NCBI RefSeq assembly: GCF_014694405.1
Contig: NZ_JAAUWV010000032.1
Location: forward strand, 1 to 50,196
Source of the DNA: Pseudoalteromonas sp. S16_S37
GTDB taxonomy: Bacteria; Pseudomonadota; Gammaproteobacteria; Enterobacterales; Alteromonadaceae
DNA length: 50,196 nucleotides
Reading direction: 5' to 3'
The notes beneath the pieces were generated by a model that was not told where the DNA came from, did no database searches, and worked only from the letters and a program-made list of their open reading frames with translations. Both the position numbers and the translations under genes were made by a program. Below, one piece after another: positions 1-9,610 of this stretch (position 1 is its first letter; each line of letters opens with the position of its first letter).

Positions 1-194
1 AATTGCGATTAAACCCAGAACTTTACTTGCCTTGGAACTATAAATCACAACGCATAGACTAAATTCTGGACTCAAGCATATTTTTGATGGTGAGTTACGC
101 TAACTTGCCGTAAGCTCACATTTTCACGAATAGCACAATTGCTAAACTCACAGCCCAATTAATAATTTTCCCGAGGTCAGGTGAGCCCTATAAA
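1..194. other. Left-edge sequence with no gene seen
   Basis: I find no convincing open reading frame, RNA gene or repeat between the window edge and the terminator hairpin of miaE. It may contain the 3' flank of a gene lying to the left of the window. Confidence 0.4.
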
Positions 195-215
195 GCCGAG
201 CAAATTTAGCTCGGC
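195..215 (-). terminator. Hairpin overlapping the miaE stop codon
   Basis: A perfect 7-bp GC-rich stem (GCCGAGC / GCTCGGC, 195-201 with 209-215) encloses a 7-nt loop. On the minus strand the TAA stop of miaE (206-208) lies in the loop and the stem is followed by TTTA. The U tract is short, so it is a weak intrinsic terminator or an RNA 3'-end-stabilising hairpin. Confidence 0.5.
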
Positions 216-958
216 ACACCGCTGTGAAACTTAAAGTCTTCATCTGGTGTTGCGATAAGTTCAGCTTCAACTTTACCAAAAAAAGCAACGCGCTCTGTGA
301 TATCAAATTCACTGATCTCTTGCGCCAAAGTTAAGTAGTCTTGATAGTGACGAGCTTCCGAGCGCAGCAATGAGATATAAAAATCTCCAAGGCGTTTGTC
401 AACATGTGGTGCTAATTTAGCAAAACGCTCACATGAGCGGGCCTCGATGTAAGCCCCAACAATTAACTTATCAACCAACGCGTCAGGCTCATAGGTTTTA
501 ACGTGTCTGAGCATGCCTTTTGCGTAGCGACATGGCGTGATACTTTGATATTCAATTCCATATTCATCCATGATCTCTAACACTTGATAAAAATGGTGTA
601 GCTCTTCTTTAATCAACATCACCATCTTATCAATCAGTTCTTGCCCATAAGGCGTGTTTGATTTGGGGATCATCGATTTAGTTAGCTTGTTCTTGTCCGC
701 TAAGTCACGCCAATTTCCTTCACGCTTGTAAATCAGCGTTTCAAATGGCTTTAGCCACTCAAGCAACGCATCTCCACTGTCTTTATCAACCGCATATTTA
801 CGGATCAAAAACATGGCAGATTGCGCGGCTTTTAACTCGCAAATAAGGTGATCAATTAAAACCACAGATAAGTTTTGTTGCTTTATTGCTTCAGTTATCC
901 AAGCATCAGGCGTTTCGCACTGTAAAAAGTGCTTAATAGGTTTAAGTAATTCTTCCAA
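206..958 (-). CDS. miaE: tRNA-(ms2io6A)-hydroxylase MiaE
   Basis: Non-haem diiron monooxygenase that hydroxylates the isopentenyl group of ms2i6A at position 37 of tRNAs reading UNN codons. The 250-residue protein has the expected family length and the ferritin-like four-helix pattern with metal ligands: Glu41, an ExxH in EELHHF (118-123), Glu172 in EARSCERF, and ExxH in SEARHYQ (200-206). The start is TTG at 956-958, preceded by GAGAAAG about 5 nt upstream; no ATG is available near the conserved N-terminus (FLQCETPDAW). It is transcribed alone, divergently from the PhzF gene, and its stop codon lies in a terminator hairpin loop. The assignment is by family motifs. Confidence 0.93.
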   Translation of the reverse strand: MEELLKPIKHFLQCETPDAWITEAIKQQNLSVVLIDHLICELKAAQSAMFLIRKYAVDKDSGDALLEWLKPFETLIYKREGNWRDLADKNKLTKSMIPKSNTPYGQELIDKMVMLIKEELHHFYQVLEIMDEYGIEYQSITPCRYAKGMLRHVKTYEPDALVDKLIVGAYIEARSCERFAKLAPHVDKRLGDFYISLLRSEARHYQDYLTLAQEISEFDITERVAFFGKVEAELIATPDEDFKFHSGVPS

Positions 959-1208
959 CGTAACTTTCTCTATTTACGGATTTGCTAAGTACAAACTCTT
1001 TGAGTTGATTGCGCACATTGTAACACAACTGGCTAATGACGGAATTAATCGAGATCATAGCTATTGTGAGACCGATGTAAAAAGCATATAACTGCTGCTT
1101 AATGTCAGTCATTTGCGAGTTAGCATACTTACAAGTGAGTTTATTGAGTCGCCCTGACGATGTCAGGCACTCTTGAGTGAACCTAAGCACCTATTGCAAG
1201 GAAACCTT

Positions 1209-2000
1209 ATGAAGATAAAGATAGATATTATCGATGCATTTACTGATACACGCTTTAGTGGCAACTCTGCGGCCGTAGTTATCACTGATACTTGGCTGGA
1301 TGATGATTTAATGCAATCTATCGCATCTGAAAACAACCTCTCAGAAACCGCATTTTTGGTAAAGCACGATGAGCAATATCATATCCGCTGGTTTTCTGTG
1401 CTAACAGAAATCGACTTTTGTGGGCATGCCACTTTGGCCGCGTCTTATGTGATTTTCTCCAGCTTTCCCGAACGAACATCCATTTCACTTTACGCCAAAG
1501 CCGTGGGTAATATGGTGATAGAAAAGTCCCCTGATGGACGCATTAAAATGGACTTTCCAAATCGCATGCCGCAAAGGCTTGAAACAGTCCCTGAACAGCT
1601 ACTTCTTGGGCTATCGATAAGACCGACCAACGTATTAAAAAGTGCTCAGGCCTATTTTGCTATCTATGATAACGAAGAAGATGTGTTGGCAGTCACTCAA
1701 GATAAAACACAACTGATGCAATTAGGACCGCTTGATGTGGTAGTAACCGCTCTATCTCATGGTAAATATGATTTTATCTCTCGGTATTTTTGGCCAGCTA
1801 ACGGTGGTGATGAAGACCCGGTAACGGGATCAATTCATACGGGGCTTGCACCATACTGGGCGCAGCAGCTTGGTAAAACCAGCCTTGTTGCATATCAAGC
1901 CTCAAAACGTGGCGGTGTATTGTACTGCGAAGTTGAAGGCGAACGCGTGTTTATTAGTGGGTATGCGGTGAAGTACTTAGAGGGAATAATCGAGGTTTAG
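1209..2000 (+). CDS. PhzF-family isomerase
   Basis: Member of the PhzF/diaminopimelate-epimerase-like fold family; substrates of most members outside phenazine synthesis are unknown. From the ATG at 1209 (AAGGAAA Shine-Dalgarno 4 nt upstream) the protein has 263 residues. The catalytic glutamate is visible in NNLSETAFLV (Glu46), followed by DFCGHATLA (69-77) and, near residue 210, GGDEDPVTGSIHTGLAPYW, the second-half signature. An in-frame extension to 1173 exists, but it lacks a ribosome binding site and family homology. No other phenazine gene is nearby, so phenazine synthesis is not implied; a stand-alone isomerase is most likely. Confidence 0.88.
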   Translation: MKIKIDIIDAFTDTRFSGNSAAVVITDTWLDDDLMQSIASENNLSETAFLVKHDEQYHIRWFSVLTEIDFCGHATLAASYVIFSSFPERTSISLYAKAVGNMVIEKSPDGRIKMDFPNRMPQRLETVPEQLLLGLSIRPTNVLKSAQAYFAIYDNEEDVLAVTQDKTQLMQLGPLDVVVTALSHGKYDFISRYFWPANGGDEDPVTGSIHTGLAPYWAQQLGKTSLVAYQASKRGGVLYCEVEGERVFISGYAVKYLEGIIEV

Positions 2001-2048
2001 CCTTTACAGAAATGCCACAAATCGGTTTTAAGACAGCTCAATAACCAA

Positions 2049-2079
2049 ATGGTATCTAAATATCTCATTTAGATACCAT
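2049..2079. terminator. Long palindrome between convergent genes
   Basis: A perfect 13-bp AT-rich inverted repeat (2049-2061 with 2067-2079) surrounds a 5-nt loop. It lies between the 3' ends of the PhzF gene (+) and the DUF2846 lipoprotein gene (-). Neither side has a strong T run, so it may act as a bidirectional terminator or only as a stabilising hairpin. Confidence 0.5.
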
Positions 2080-2099
2080 ATTACAAAACAGTTAGAAGA

Positions 2100-2564
2100 T
2101 TATAACTGACTACTGCATTTGCCTTGCTTAGCTAGTTTCAAAGCTGAAACCGCATTTTTACCTTCATCTTCACTCACTACTTTGACATTCGCGCCGCCAA
2201 CAAAAGCTCCAAGCTTAATGTATTGTTCAACAAAATAGTGCTTGCCCGCTTGCGTCTCAACTTTTAGCTCATTTGGAGAAAACTCAGACTCAGTTGCAAC
2301 TGCGTGTTCTTTGTTACCCTCTACTTCTGTGTAGAAGAAAACTTTCGGTGCGGTTTCACCAACGCACTTACCGTCAACCCAAACGTCTTTTTTAAGAGCC
2401 GCGCCAAGCATAGAGTCTCTATAGATATATAACCCAGCCATACCATCAGAAGGCGCAGCAAATTGCTTTGCTTGATCTGACATTTCTTTTGGTTCAAGTG
2501 GTACAGATGAACATCCCGCGAAAAGTGTAACAGCAGCAACACTTAATAGTGATTTTTTGAACAT
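2100..2564 (-). CDS. DUF2846-family lipoprotein
   Basis: Predicted outer-membrane-anchored lipoprotein of 154 residues. A type II signal peptide runs from MFKK to the lipobox LFAGC (Cys17). The remainder resembles the DUF2846 domain: GLYIYRDSMLG, then VDGKCVGETAPKVFFYTEV, then a KHYFVEQYIK strand. Its molecular function is unknown. The start at 2564 is chosen because GGAG lies 6 nt upstream and the signal peptide begins there; the longer in-frame start at 2609 would put a non-signal extension in front. It is monocistronic, with a good sigma70-like promoter just upstream and a palindrome after the stop. Confidence 0.85.
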   Translation of the reverse strand: MFKKSLLSVAAVTLFAGCSSVPLEPKEMSDQAKQFAAPSDGMAGLYIYRDSMLGAALKKDVWVDGKCVGETAPKVFFYTEVEGNKEHAVATESEFSPNELKVETQAGKHYFVEQYIKLGAFVGGANVKVVSEDEGKNAVSALKLAKQGKCSSQL

Positions 2565-2614
2565 AATTACTCCAGTGCTCATTATTTTTATATTCCCTAA
2601 AATAGGCAAGCGGG

Positions 2615-2643
2615 ATAATACTCACTAAAAACACTATTAACAA
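2615..2643 (-). promoter_or_regulatory. Sigma70-like promoter for the DUF2846 lipoprotein
   Basis: Read on the minus strand, TTGTTA (2638-2643) is separated by 17 bp from TATTAT (2615-2620), about 50 bp before the lipoprotein start. The hexamers and spacing are close to consensus. Confidence 0.5.
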
Positions 2644-2844
2644 TTAAGAAATAATCAAAGTGTAAACATTTGTAAAAAACGCAATAAAAGATACTAAAAG
2701 CTAAATGAGTAACTTGGACAAAACCAACTCATAATTAGCACTCAACATCTCATGATTGGTTCGTTAACTCTGCCCTCTTTTCTATATGATATTTAGATTC
2801 ACTGAGTTCTGAACATTTCAATTAGACAAAAGTTTAACCTATTC

Positions 2845-2873
2845 TTGACAAAAATCGGACCGTCTCTCATAAC
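2845..2873 (+). promoter_or_regulatory. Candidate promoter of the Yip1-family gene
   Basis: A perfect TTGACA (2845-2850) is followed after 17 bp by CATAAC (2868-2873). The -35 is ideal and the -10 weaker. It lies about 50 bp upstream of the start codon. Confidence 0.5.
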
Positions 2874-2924
2874 TAAACAGACGCTGTATAAAAATAACAC
2901 AACAATATTAATGAGGGGCCGGTT

Positions 2925-3524
2925 ATGATCTTAAACCACTTATGGGGCTTATATGCCCACCCACTCGAAGAGTGGCAAACCATCGACAATCGTCATGAAA
3001 GCATTAGATATAGTCTTTCTCACATCGCCCTAATTGCGCTAATCCCAAGCATTATGGGCTATTATTCTTCGGTACATCTAGGTTGGAAAATCGGTGCGGG
3101 AGACGCCGTTTATCTGACTCACGACAGTGCGCTAATGATTGGTGTAGCTATGTACATAGCACTCATCGTCGGTATTTTTGCGCTTTCTTACTTATCCCAC
3201 TGGATGGCTGTAACGTTTGGTGCAAAACCAACCTTTACCCAAACACTTGAGCTGTCAGCATATACTGCCACCCCCATGTTTATGTCTGCGTTTTCAGCCT
3301 TTTACCCAGAGTTATGGTTTGTGGTAAGTGTTGGCCTTGTAGCCTTAGCGTATTCGGTGTATTTGCTGTATACAGGCGTACCAATATTAATGCACATCCC
3401 TGAAGAGCGCGGCTTCATCTACGCAAGTTCGGTGGTAACCTGCGGGCTTATCCTGCTGGTGATTATCTTAGCAGCAACAGCCATACTTTGGACTAATGGC
3501 ATTATTAGCCCCACATTTAGCTAG
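2925..3524 (+). CDS. Yip1-family inner membrane protein
   Basis: Inner membrane protein of 199 residues with about five hydrophobic segments (roughly 33-50, 68-88, 105-125, 128-150, 168-190). It matches the bacterial Yip1/DUF1282 family: the N-terminus ILNHLWGLYAHPLEEW and the loop TGVPILMHIPEERGFIYAS are typical of gammaproteobacterial members. The function is unknown. The ATG at 2925 follows GAGGGG at good spacing. It appears monocistronic and ends in a bidirectional terminator shared with purF. Confidence 0.85.
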   Translation: MILNHLWGLYAHPLEEWQTIDNRHESIRYSLSHIALIALIPSIMGYYSSVHLGWKIGAGDAVYLTHDSALMIGVAMYIALIVGIFALSYLSHWMAVTFGAKPTFTQTLELSAYTATPMFMSAFSAFYPELWFVVSVGLVALAYSVYLLYTGVPILMHIPEERGFIYASSVVTCGLILLVIILAATAILWTNGIISPTFS

Positions 3525-3548
3525 CAATAATATAAAAGCGAGATACAA

Positions 3549-3574
3549 AAAAGGAGCGATTAAACGCTCCTTTT
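3549..3574. terminator. Bidirectional intrinsic terminator
   Basis: A 10-bp stem (AAAAGGAGCG 3549-3558 with CGCTCCTTTT 3565-3574) around a 6-nt loop has an A run on the left and a T run on the right. It can terminate both the Yip1 gene (+) and purF (-). A second small hairpin (3581-3597) lies between it and the purF stop. Confidence 0.85.
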
Positions 3575-3600
3575 CTTTATCTGATGATAACCATCAGCGA

Positions 3601-5127
3601 TTACTCGCCTTCACCAGTTTCTTGATTATGTAATTCAAGACTTGCAGACATGGCTTTTTCACGAGTCGATTTTGCTGAGTCGTTACGTAACTCATCAACA
3701 CGGTTTAAGTAATTTTGGTCAATATCACCGGTAATGTATTGGCCATCAAATACCGATGTTTCAAAACGCGTTATTTCAGGGTTTTCTTCTCGTACCGCTG
3801 CAATTAAATCTGGTAGAGATTGATAAATCAAACCATCTGAGCCGATACTTGCGTTGATGTCTTCCACTTCACGACCATGTGCAATCAGCTCAGATGCCGA
3901 TGGCATGTCTATCCCGTAAACATTAGGGAAGCGTACTTCTGGCGCTGCAGAGGCAAAGTAAACATTTTTTGCGCCAGCTTCACGAGCCATTTCTACGATT
4001 TGAGCAGATGTTGTACCACGAACAATAGAGTCATCAACTAACAGTACATTCTTACCTTTAAACTCGCTGTCTATCGCATTTAGCTTACGACGTACCGACT
4101 TTTTACGCATTTCTTGACCTGGCATAATGAACGTACGACCGATATAACGGTTTTTCACAAAGCCTTGGCGGTATGGTAAATCAAGCACCGAGGCAATTTC
4201 TAATGCGATATCACATGAAGTTTCTGGGATAGGAATAACTACGTCGATTTCTTTGTCGGCCCAATCTCTGGCAATCTTTTCGCCTAGCTTAGTACCCATA
4301 TTTACACGCGTTGCGTAAACAGACATTTTATCGATAACTGAGTCAGGGCGAGCAAAGTATACAAATTCAAAGATACATGGCGCATGAATCGTCTTGTCGG
4401 CACAAGATTGAGAGTAAAACTCCCCCTCTTCCGTCACGTAAATTGCTTCACCTGGTGCTACGTCACGTACGAAATCGTAGCCATCAATTTTAAGCGCTAC
4501 GCTTTCTGATGCAAACATGTATTCAGTGCCTTGCGGCGTTTCACGCTTACCAAATACCAGTGGACGAATACCACTTGGGTCTCTAAATGCCACAATACCA
4601 TGGCCGATGATCATCGCAATACTTGCATAACCGCCGGTTACTTGCTTGTTAACTTCAGCAATAGCAGTAAACATATCCTGAGCATCTAACTTCATCTTCT
4701 CAGGTTTACCCAGTTCATGTGCTAGGATGTTAAGAAGAATTTCTGAGTCAGACGTGGTATTTACATGGCGACGCGCCGTAGTAAATAAACGCTCTTTTAA
4801 CGCCTCTGCATTAGTTAAGTTTCCATTATGCGCAAGCGCTATGCCAAAAGGTGAGTTTACATAAAAAGGCTGTGCCTCAGCCGAGCTTGAAGAGCCCGCT
4901 GTTGGGTAACGCACATGGCCAATACCAATATTGCCTTGTAATCGCTTCATATGGCGTGTGTGAAACACATCCTTCACTAAGCCATTCGCTTTACGTAAGC
5001 TAAACGTATTGTTGTCAATGGTAATAATACCCGCCGCATCTTGACCACGGTGCTGCAAAACAGTTAAGCCATCATAAATCGCCTGATTAACAGGAGACTT
5101 TCCGACTATCCCAACGATACCACACAT
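3601..5127 (-). CDS. purF: Amidophosphoribosyltransferase PurF
   Basis: Catalyses the first committed step of purine synthesis: PRPP plus glutamine to 5-phosphoribosylamine. At 508 residues it is close to the Escherichia coli length. The N-terminus MCGIVGIV provides the Ntn-type catalytic Cys2 of the glutaminase domain. The C-terminal phosphoribosyltransferase domain shows [15 protein letters not shown] and the PRPP loop [14 protein letters not shown]. It is the last gene of the accD-folC-dedD-cvpA-purF operon and starts 17 nt after cvpA. I did not find a clear PurR operator near cvpA. Confidence 0.97.
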   Translation of the reverse strand: MCGIVGIVGKSPVNQAIYDGLTVLQHRGQDAAGIITIDNNTFSLRKANGLVKDVFHTRHMKRLQGNIGIGHVRYPTAGSSSSAEAQPFYVNSPFGIALAHNGNLTNAEALKERLFTTARRHVNTTSDSEILLNILAHELGKPEKMKLDAQDMFTAIAEVNKQVTGGYASIAMIIGHGIVAFRDPSGIRPLVFGKRETPQGTEYMFASESVALKIDGYDFVRDVAPGEAIYVTEEGEFYSQSCADKTIHAPCIFEFVYFARPDSVIDKMSVYATRVNMGTKLGEKIARDWADKEIDVVIPIPETSCDIALEIASVLDLPYRQGFVKNRYIGRTFIMPGQEMRKKSVRRKLNAIDSEFKGKNVLLVDDSIVRGTTSAQIVEMAREAGAKNVYFASAAPEVRFPNVYGIDMPSASELIAHGREVEDINASIGSDGLIYQSLPDLIAAVREENPEITRFETSVFDGQYITGDIDQNYLNRVDELRNDSAKSTREKAMSASLELHNQETGEGE

Positions 5128-5144
5128 TAAATTTTCCTCGCCGA

Positions 5145-5639
5145 TTAACGGTTTACTGAATTTAAAAAGCTGGAGTTATGCTCTAGATAGGAAAAAAACC
5201 ACTCTATTACAAAGCCAAATTCAGGGATCAAAGTTGATGCCGGCCACCACTGCGTACTTGGCGCATTGGTGAATGCATCTAGAAAAAACAATAAGGCGCT
5301 AACGACCAATACGCCTCGTAGAGCACCAAACACCAATCCAAAGACTCTGTCTGTGCCGGTTAAGCCTGTGCGTTGCACAATCTCACCTAAAATATAGTTA
5401 ACAAATCCACCCAACAGTAATGTCGCAAAAAATAATATGGCTATTGCGGCAGCATTTCTTAAAAGGGGTTCTGAAATGGAGGTTAGGAAGGTTGCTAGAT
5501 ATTGGTAAAATAAACTGGAGATGAAAAAGGCGCCAATCCAAACGGCTAATGACATAGCTTCTTTTATAAAGCCACGAATTAATCCAAATAAAGTCGATAA
5601 TCCGACAATACCAAGAATGGTGTAATCAACCCAGATCAT
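5145..5639 (-). CDS. cvpA: Colicin V production family protein CvpA
   Basis: Polytopic inner membrane protein of 164 residues with about four hydrophobic segments (near 5-25, 30-50, 62-85 and 100-120 from the chosen start). The N-terminus [20 protein letters not shown] and the segment [10 protein letters not shown] are characteristic of CvpA, which is required for colicin V export in E. coli and is linked to envelope stress tolerance. The ATG at 5637-5639 is preferred by homology; an in-frame TTG four codons earlier is possible. Neither has a strong Shine-Dalgarno sequence. Its position before purF is the conserved order. Confidence 0.9.
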   Translation of the reverse strand: MIWVDYTILGIVGLSTLFGLIRGFIKEAMSLAVWIGAFFISSLFYQYLATFLTSISEPLLRNAAAIAILFFATLLLGGFVNYILGEIVQRTGLTGTDRVFGLVFGALRGVLVVSALLFFLDAFTNAPSTQWWPASTLIPEFGFVIEWFFSYLEHNSSFLNSVNR

Positions 5640-5700
5640 AAGAACCAACAAGTCGTTAATTTGGGGCGCATTCTATAAGAGCTGCTAGGCAATTACCAGA

Positions 5701-6369
5701 TCATTTTGCAATTTCGAATTGTGTCAAACGTCCATTTAGCTTGGTTAATTTCTTTAATTCTGGCAACTTAGCTTCAAGTTTAGCTTTGTTTAAATCAGGC
5801 CCTACAAACACTTTAGTAAGGGTACCATTTGGAGTTTTAACCGGGCGTGTAAACGCTTTGAAGCCATTTTTGTTAAGTTTAGCAACCAAAGCATCAACAT
5901 TAGGTTTGTGAGAAAAGCTGCCTAATTGAATAACATACGCCATGCCTGTTAAATTTGAAGTGGCAGCACGTTTAGGTTCGCTCTTTGGCTGTGTCTGCTG
6001 CGAAGCAACAACGGTGGCTGTCTGACTTGCTTGCTCAGAAATATCAGCCTCAGAGTTATTTGTCGCTTCCTCTGGCTGGGCCGCTTGAGGTTCATTACCT
6101 AAATTATCCTCTGTACTTGCAGCCACAAACAGGTGGTCATCCGAAGTAATATCCTCCATCGGCTCCCCTTTGATTTCTGGCGCTTGCGACGCTCGTTCGT
6201 CAATCACAGCTTGCAAGTCAACTGTCGCGAACTCAGGACGCTCAGGAATTGCTTTGAATCCTTCTTTGTAATGTACTTTTTCACCATCAAGAATATTGGG
6301 GATAAAAATAATAGCTGCAACAACAACAATGCTGGTGCCTACTAAACGATTTACAAATCCTGAGTCCAC
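5701..6369 (-). CDS. dedD: DedD-like SPOR-domain cell division protein
   Basis: Bitopic inner membrane protein of 222 residues: a short cytoplasmic N-terminus, one membrane segment (about 8-26, ending FIPNILDG), a Glu/Gln/Ala-rich linker, and a C-terminal SPOR domain (about 145-220, beginning AYVIQLGSFSHKPNVDALVAKL). SPOR domains bind denuded septal peptidoglycan; DedD helps constriction in E. coli. The start is GTG (6367-6369) with AGAGAG upstream and only 12 nt from the folC stop, which supports co-transcription. Confidence 0.9.
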   Translation of the reverse strand: MDSGFVNRLVGTSIVVVAAIIFIPNILDGEKVHYKEGFKAIPERPEFATVDLQAVIDERASQAPEIKGEPMEDITSDDHLFVAASTEDNLGNEPQAAQPEEATNNSEADISEQASQTATVVASQQTQPKSEPKRAATSNLTGMAYVIQLGSFSHKPNVDALVAKLNKNGFKAFTRPVKTPNGTLTKVFVGPDLNKAKLEAKLPELKKLTKLNGRLTQFEIAK

Positions 6370-6381
6370 GTTACTACTCTC

Positions 6382-7644
6382 TTATTTTTGCCAATATTGT
6401 ATGGCATCAGCCACAGTAAGAAATGAGCCAAATATCACCAACGCGGTATCATTTGACTGCTTAGCAAGAATATCATCAAGCGCCGTTTGAACGCTGCTAT
6501 GACTGGCGCATGGTGCTTTAGTTTGCAACTGTATTAGCGTTTGCAAATTTTCAGCTTGTTCCGCCCTTGGACCTTGCAAAGAAGCACATGACCAAATATC
6601 AACCACATCAGACACTTCTTTGATTACACTCGCTTTATCTTTATCAGCAAGCATAGCGATTAAAGCATGAATTTTAAACCCCTGTACCCGTAACTGGGCA
6701 ATCTTTTGCCTTAAATAACGCGCAGATTCTGGGTTATGTGCCACATCGGTGTAAACTTTTGGCGACTCGCTTAACAGCTGAAAACGCCCTTCTACTTTCA
6801 AGTTTGCTAAGCATTCACTGATCACATTTTGCGTGGGTAATAAGCTTAGTTTAGCGAGCAATGTCAGTGCAGTTGCAACATTTTGCACAGGAATGGCTGG
6901 CGTTGCAAACTCGTAGTCATAGTCCAGATATTGCCATTTAAAGCCGCTTTCTGTCACTCTATGGCTAAAATCTTTATTCGCCAAAACTAAATCCGCATTA
7001 ATTTGTGCGCCATAGTCCGTTACTGTATGAGGAATGTCCAAATCACCCACAACCGCTGGCGTGTTAGTTCTAAAAATACCGGCTTTATCGTAACCTACGA
7101 GCTCTCTGGTATCACCTAAGTACTCTTTGTGATCTAAATCCACAGTAGTAATAACACTGGCGTAAGGCGTGACAATATTAGTGGCATCAAAACGACCACC
7201 TAAACCAACTTCTAAGAGCACATAATCAACTGCATAGCGTTTGAAAATAGCTAAAGCGCCCAAAGTGCCATATTCAAAAAATGTTAGCTGCGTGTCTCCA
7301 CGGCCCTGATCGAGCATGAAAAAAGCATCTATATGGTCTTGATCATTCAGCTCTTTACCATTTATTCGTACCCTTTCATTGTAACGAATTAAGTGCGGAG
7401 AGGCATACGTGCCGACGCTGTAACCTTGGGCTAGCAGTAACGCTTCTAAGCAGCGAGCTGTTGTGCCTTTACCATTGGTACCGCCAATAAGGATTATTTT
7501 GCTAGCAGTGTCGAGTAACTGGGTTTGCTCTGCAACGCGCTTTACGCGTTCTAGCCCCATTTCGATGGTTGAAGGGTGAACACCTTCTAAATAACAAAGC
7601 CAATCATCAAGACTTGATGATTGGCATGGAGTCTGAACTGTCAT
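6382..7644 (-). CDS. folC: Bifunctional folylpolyglutamate/dihydrofolate synthase FolC
   Basis: Adds glutamate to dihydropteroate and to folates, using ATP. The protein has 420 residues, normal for the family. A Mur-ligase-type P-loop GTNGKGTT lies at about 55-62, followed by a typical YASPHLIRYNERVRING segment, the VGLGGRFDATN motif and a C-terminal Mur ligase domain with TDVAHNPES. The ATG at 7642-7644 is chosen; a TTG immediately before it is also in frame. No strong ribosome binding site is visible, and translation may be coupled to accD, whose stop is 25 nt upstream. Confidence 0.95.
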   Translation of the reverse strand: MTVQTPCQSSSLDDWLCYLEGVHPSTIEMGLERVKRVAEQTQLLDTASKIILIGGTNGKGTTARCLEALLLAQGYSVGTYASPHLIRYNERVRINGKELNDQDHIDAFFMLDQGRGDTQLTFFEYGTLGALAIFKRYAVDYVLLEVGLGGRFDATNIVTPYASVITTVDLDHKEYLGDTRELVGYDKAGIFRTNTPAVVGDLDIPHTVTDYGAQINADLVLANKDFSHRVTESGFKWQYLDYDYEFATPAIPVQNVATALTLLAKLSLLPTQNVISECLANLKVEGRFQLLSESPKVYTDVAHNPESARYLRQKIAQLRVQGFKIHALIAMLADKDKASVIKEVSDVVDIWSCASLQGPRAEQAENLQTLIQLQTKAPCASHSSVQTALDDILAKQSNDTALVIFGSFLTVADAIQYWQK

Positions 7645-7669
7645 CAAAAAATAGCTTTACTAAAAAAAT

Positions 7670-8545
7670 TTACGCTACTCTATGCTCTTGTTCAGTAGAA
7701 GGCAAGTTCATAAACTTAGCCAAAATACGTGCTAGTGTGTCACGCATTTCACGACGGTCTACAATCATATCAATTGCACCGTGCTCTAATAAGAACTCAC
7801 TGCGCTGGAAGCCTTCAGGAAGCGTTTCACGTACAGTTTGCTCAATAACACGTGGACCGGCAAAACCTATCAGTGCTTTTGGCTCAGCCACGTTGATATC
7901 GCCTAACATCGCCAGTGACGCTGATACACCACCCATAGTCGGGTCTGTTAAAACCGAAATAAACGGCAAACCACGCTCAGACATTTTTGCAAGCGCTGCA
8001 CTGGTTTTTGCCATTTGCATTAAAGACATCAAAGCTTCTTGCATACGAGCACCACCAGATGAAGAAAAACATACCAATGGCATATCATGCTTCAAACACT
8101 CATCAACAGCATCTACAAATCGAGCACCCACAACGGAGGCCATTGAACCGCCCATAAATGCAAATTCAAACGCCACTGCAGCAACTGGCATACCTTTTAG
8201 GCGGCCTTTCATTGCTACTAGTGCATCTTTTTCACCGCTCACCTTTTGGGCTGCGCTGATACGATCTGAGTATTTCTTCGAGTCTTTAAACTTTAATATG
8301 TCTTTTGGCTCATGATGTGCGCCCAATTCCTGACGATCAGCATCATCTAAAAATAGCTCTAGTCGTTTTCTGGCGCTCAAACGCATGTGATGATCACACT
8401 TTGGACACACATTTAAAGATTTCTCTAACTCTGCTTTGTATAAAATAGAGTCACAATCTGTGCATTTCGCCCAAACGCCTTCTGGGATCTCTTTTTTACC
8501 TGACGATTTAGTCGTCTTAGGTAGGATTTTTTCTAACCAACTCAT
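7670..8545 (-). CDS. accD: Acetyl-CoA carboxylase carboxyltransferase subunit beta
   Basis: Transfers the carboxyl group from carboxybiotin to acetyl-CoA with AccA, the first step of fatty acid synthesis. The 291-residue protein begins with the N-terminal C4 zinc ribbon (Cys28, Cys31, Cys47, Cys50), which binds RNA and DNA in E. coli. A crotonase-fold carboxyltransferase domain follows, with [18 protein letters not shown] and [16 protein letters not shown]. The ATG at 8543-8545 has AGAGAG upstream. It heads the accD-folC-dedD-cvpA-purF operon and is separated from truA by 152 bp. Confidence 0.96.
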   Translation of the reverse strand: MSWLEKILPKTTKSSGKKEIPEGVWAKCTDCDSILYKAELEKSLNVCPKCDHHMRLSARKRLELFLDDADRQELGAHHEPKDILKFKDSKKYSDRISAAQKVSGEKDALVAMKGRLKGMPVAAVAFEFAFMGGSMASVVGARFVDAVDECLKHDMPLVCFSSSGGARMQEALMSLMQMAKTSAALAKMSERGLPFISVLTDPTMGGVSASLAMLGDINVAEPKALIGFAGPRVIEQTVRETLPEGFQRSEFLLEHGAIDMIVDRREMRDTLARILAKFMNLPSTEQEHRVA

Positions 8546-8697
8546 TTGGCAACTCTCTTATTGCTAATCCTGTGTTGTAATGTCTGTATCTGCACAGACG
8601 AATTTCTATAATTAAAACATGAATTAGATGTCAGAGATATAAAAAACTGGTCTTAGTAGTCTAATATTTTTGCTGTCTAAACACTCAAATAGAGCCA

Positions 8698-9483
8698 TTA
8701 TTCTGGTAAAAACAATGGTCCAAGTGGTGTCGATGGGATCTGCCACTTTTGTGGATAGTCAACGTCTACTAAATATAAGCCGTTAGGTTTTGCTGTAGCG
8801 CTTGCTTGAGTACGATCTTTGATATTGAGCAAATGCTGCATCCAATCAGGTGATTCCTTGCCAATACCAATATCAATCAAGCAACCTGTGATGTTTCGAA
8901 CCATGTGATGCAAAAATGCATTGGCTTTTATATCTATCACTATATAGTTCCCTACTCGCTGAACATTTAGATGATGAATATTGCGAAAAGGTGTATTTGA
9001 CTGGCAATGAACAGCTCTAAAAGAAGTAAAATCTTGCTCACCTAGCATCGCCGGACACGCCGCTTGCATCAGCTTTTCGTCTAACGGATGGTGATAGTGC
9101 GTAACGCCACTTCTTAAAATACCAGGTCGATAAGGATGGTTATAAATTACATAACGATAGCGCCTTGCTGTAGCACTAAAACGCGCGTGAAACTCATCGT
9201 CAACTTGTTGTGCGTAACGAATTGCTATGTCGTCAGGTAGTTGAGAATTTAAGCCAAGTGTAAAGGCACTCATATCGCGCTGTGCGTCGGTATCAAAATG
9301 TACCACTTGACCCGTTGCGTGAACACCTGCGTCAGTACGCCCTGCACATACAATCTCTACAGGATGATTGCAGATCCTAGATAGCGCTGTTTCTAACTCT
9401 TGTTGAATACTATTAACATGCGATTGTCTTTGCCAACCGCTGTAATTTGCACCGTTGTACTCTATACCTAATGCTACACGCAT
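8698..9483 (-). CDS. truA: tRNA pseudouridine(38-40) synthase TruA
   Basis: Isomerises uridines 38, 39 and 40 in the anticodon stem. The 261-residue protein begins [20 protein letters not shown]. The catalytic aspartate is visible as Asp51 in [11 protein letters not shown], and the second conserved block is [17 protein letters not shown]. The ATG at 9481-9483 has AGAGGTAAG upstream. It sits directly upstream of accD in the same direction, as in many gammaproteobacteria, but with a gap large enough for a separate promoter. Confidence 0.96.
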   Translation of the reverse strand: MRVALGIEYNGANYSGWQRQSHVNSIQQELETALSRICNHPVEIVCAGRTDAGVHATGQVVHFDTDAQRDMSAFTLGLNSQLPDDIAIRYAQQVDDEFHARFSATARRYRYVIYNHPYRPGILRSGVTHYHHPLDEKLMQAACPAMLGEQDFTSFRAVHCQSNTPFRNIHHLNVQRVGNYIVIDIKANAFLHHMVRNITGCLIDIGIGKESPDWMQHLLNIKDRTQASATAKPNGLYLVDVDYPQKWQIPSTPLGPLFLPE

Positions 9484-9610
9484 AGCGACTACTTACCTCT
9501 TTTCTCAATAGCGGTGCATTTTATGCGATCACACAGTCGAATAAAAGCGCTTAACAGCTAACACGCTTGTTATTAACTATTTCTGCCCATAGTTGGTATA
9601 TGTAAGGCTA

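Larger units (their letters stand above)
2565..2924. other. Divergent intergenic region
   Basis: This 360-bp AT-rich gap separates the leftward lipoprotein gene from the rightward Yip1-family gene. I see one promoter candidate for each gene and no coding sequence, RNA gene or repeat otherwise. Confidence 0.5.

Noticed and set aside
942..1190. Leftward 82-codon reading frame between the PhzF gene and miaE, with a hydrophobic stretch
   Set aside because: It overlaps both the TTG start of miaE and the PhzF leader, has no ribosome binding site at any of its ATG codons, and has no recognised motif. A small membrane protein cannot be excluded.
1209..2000. Phenazine biosynthesis gene
   Set aside because: Only the PhzF-family fold is present; no other phenazine gene is nearby, and most PhzF relatives are unrelated to phenazines.
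5640..5700. PurR operator upstream of cvpA-purF
   Set aside because: No sequence close to the ACGCAAACGTTTGCGT palindrome is present in the short gap or the region just before it.
7569..8315. Rightward 248-codon frame opposite folC and accD
   Set aside because: It is Ser/Ala-rich antisense of accD with no family motif or ribosome binding site.
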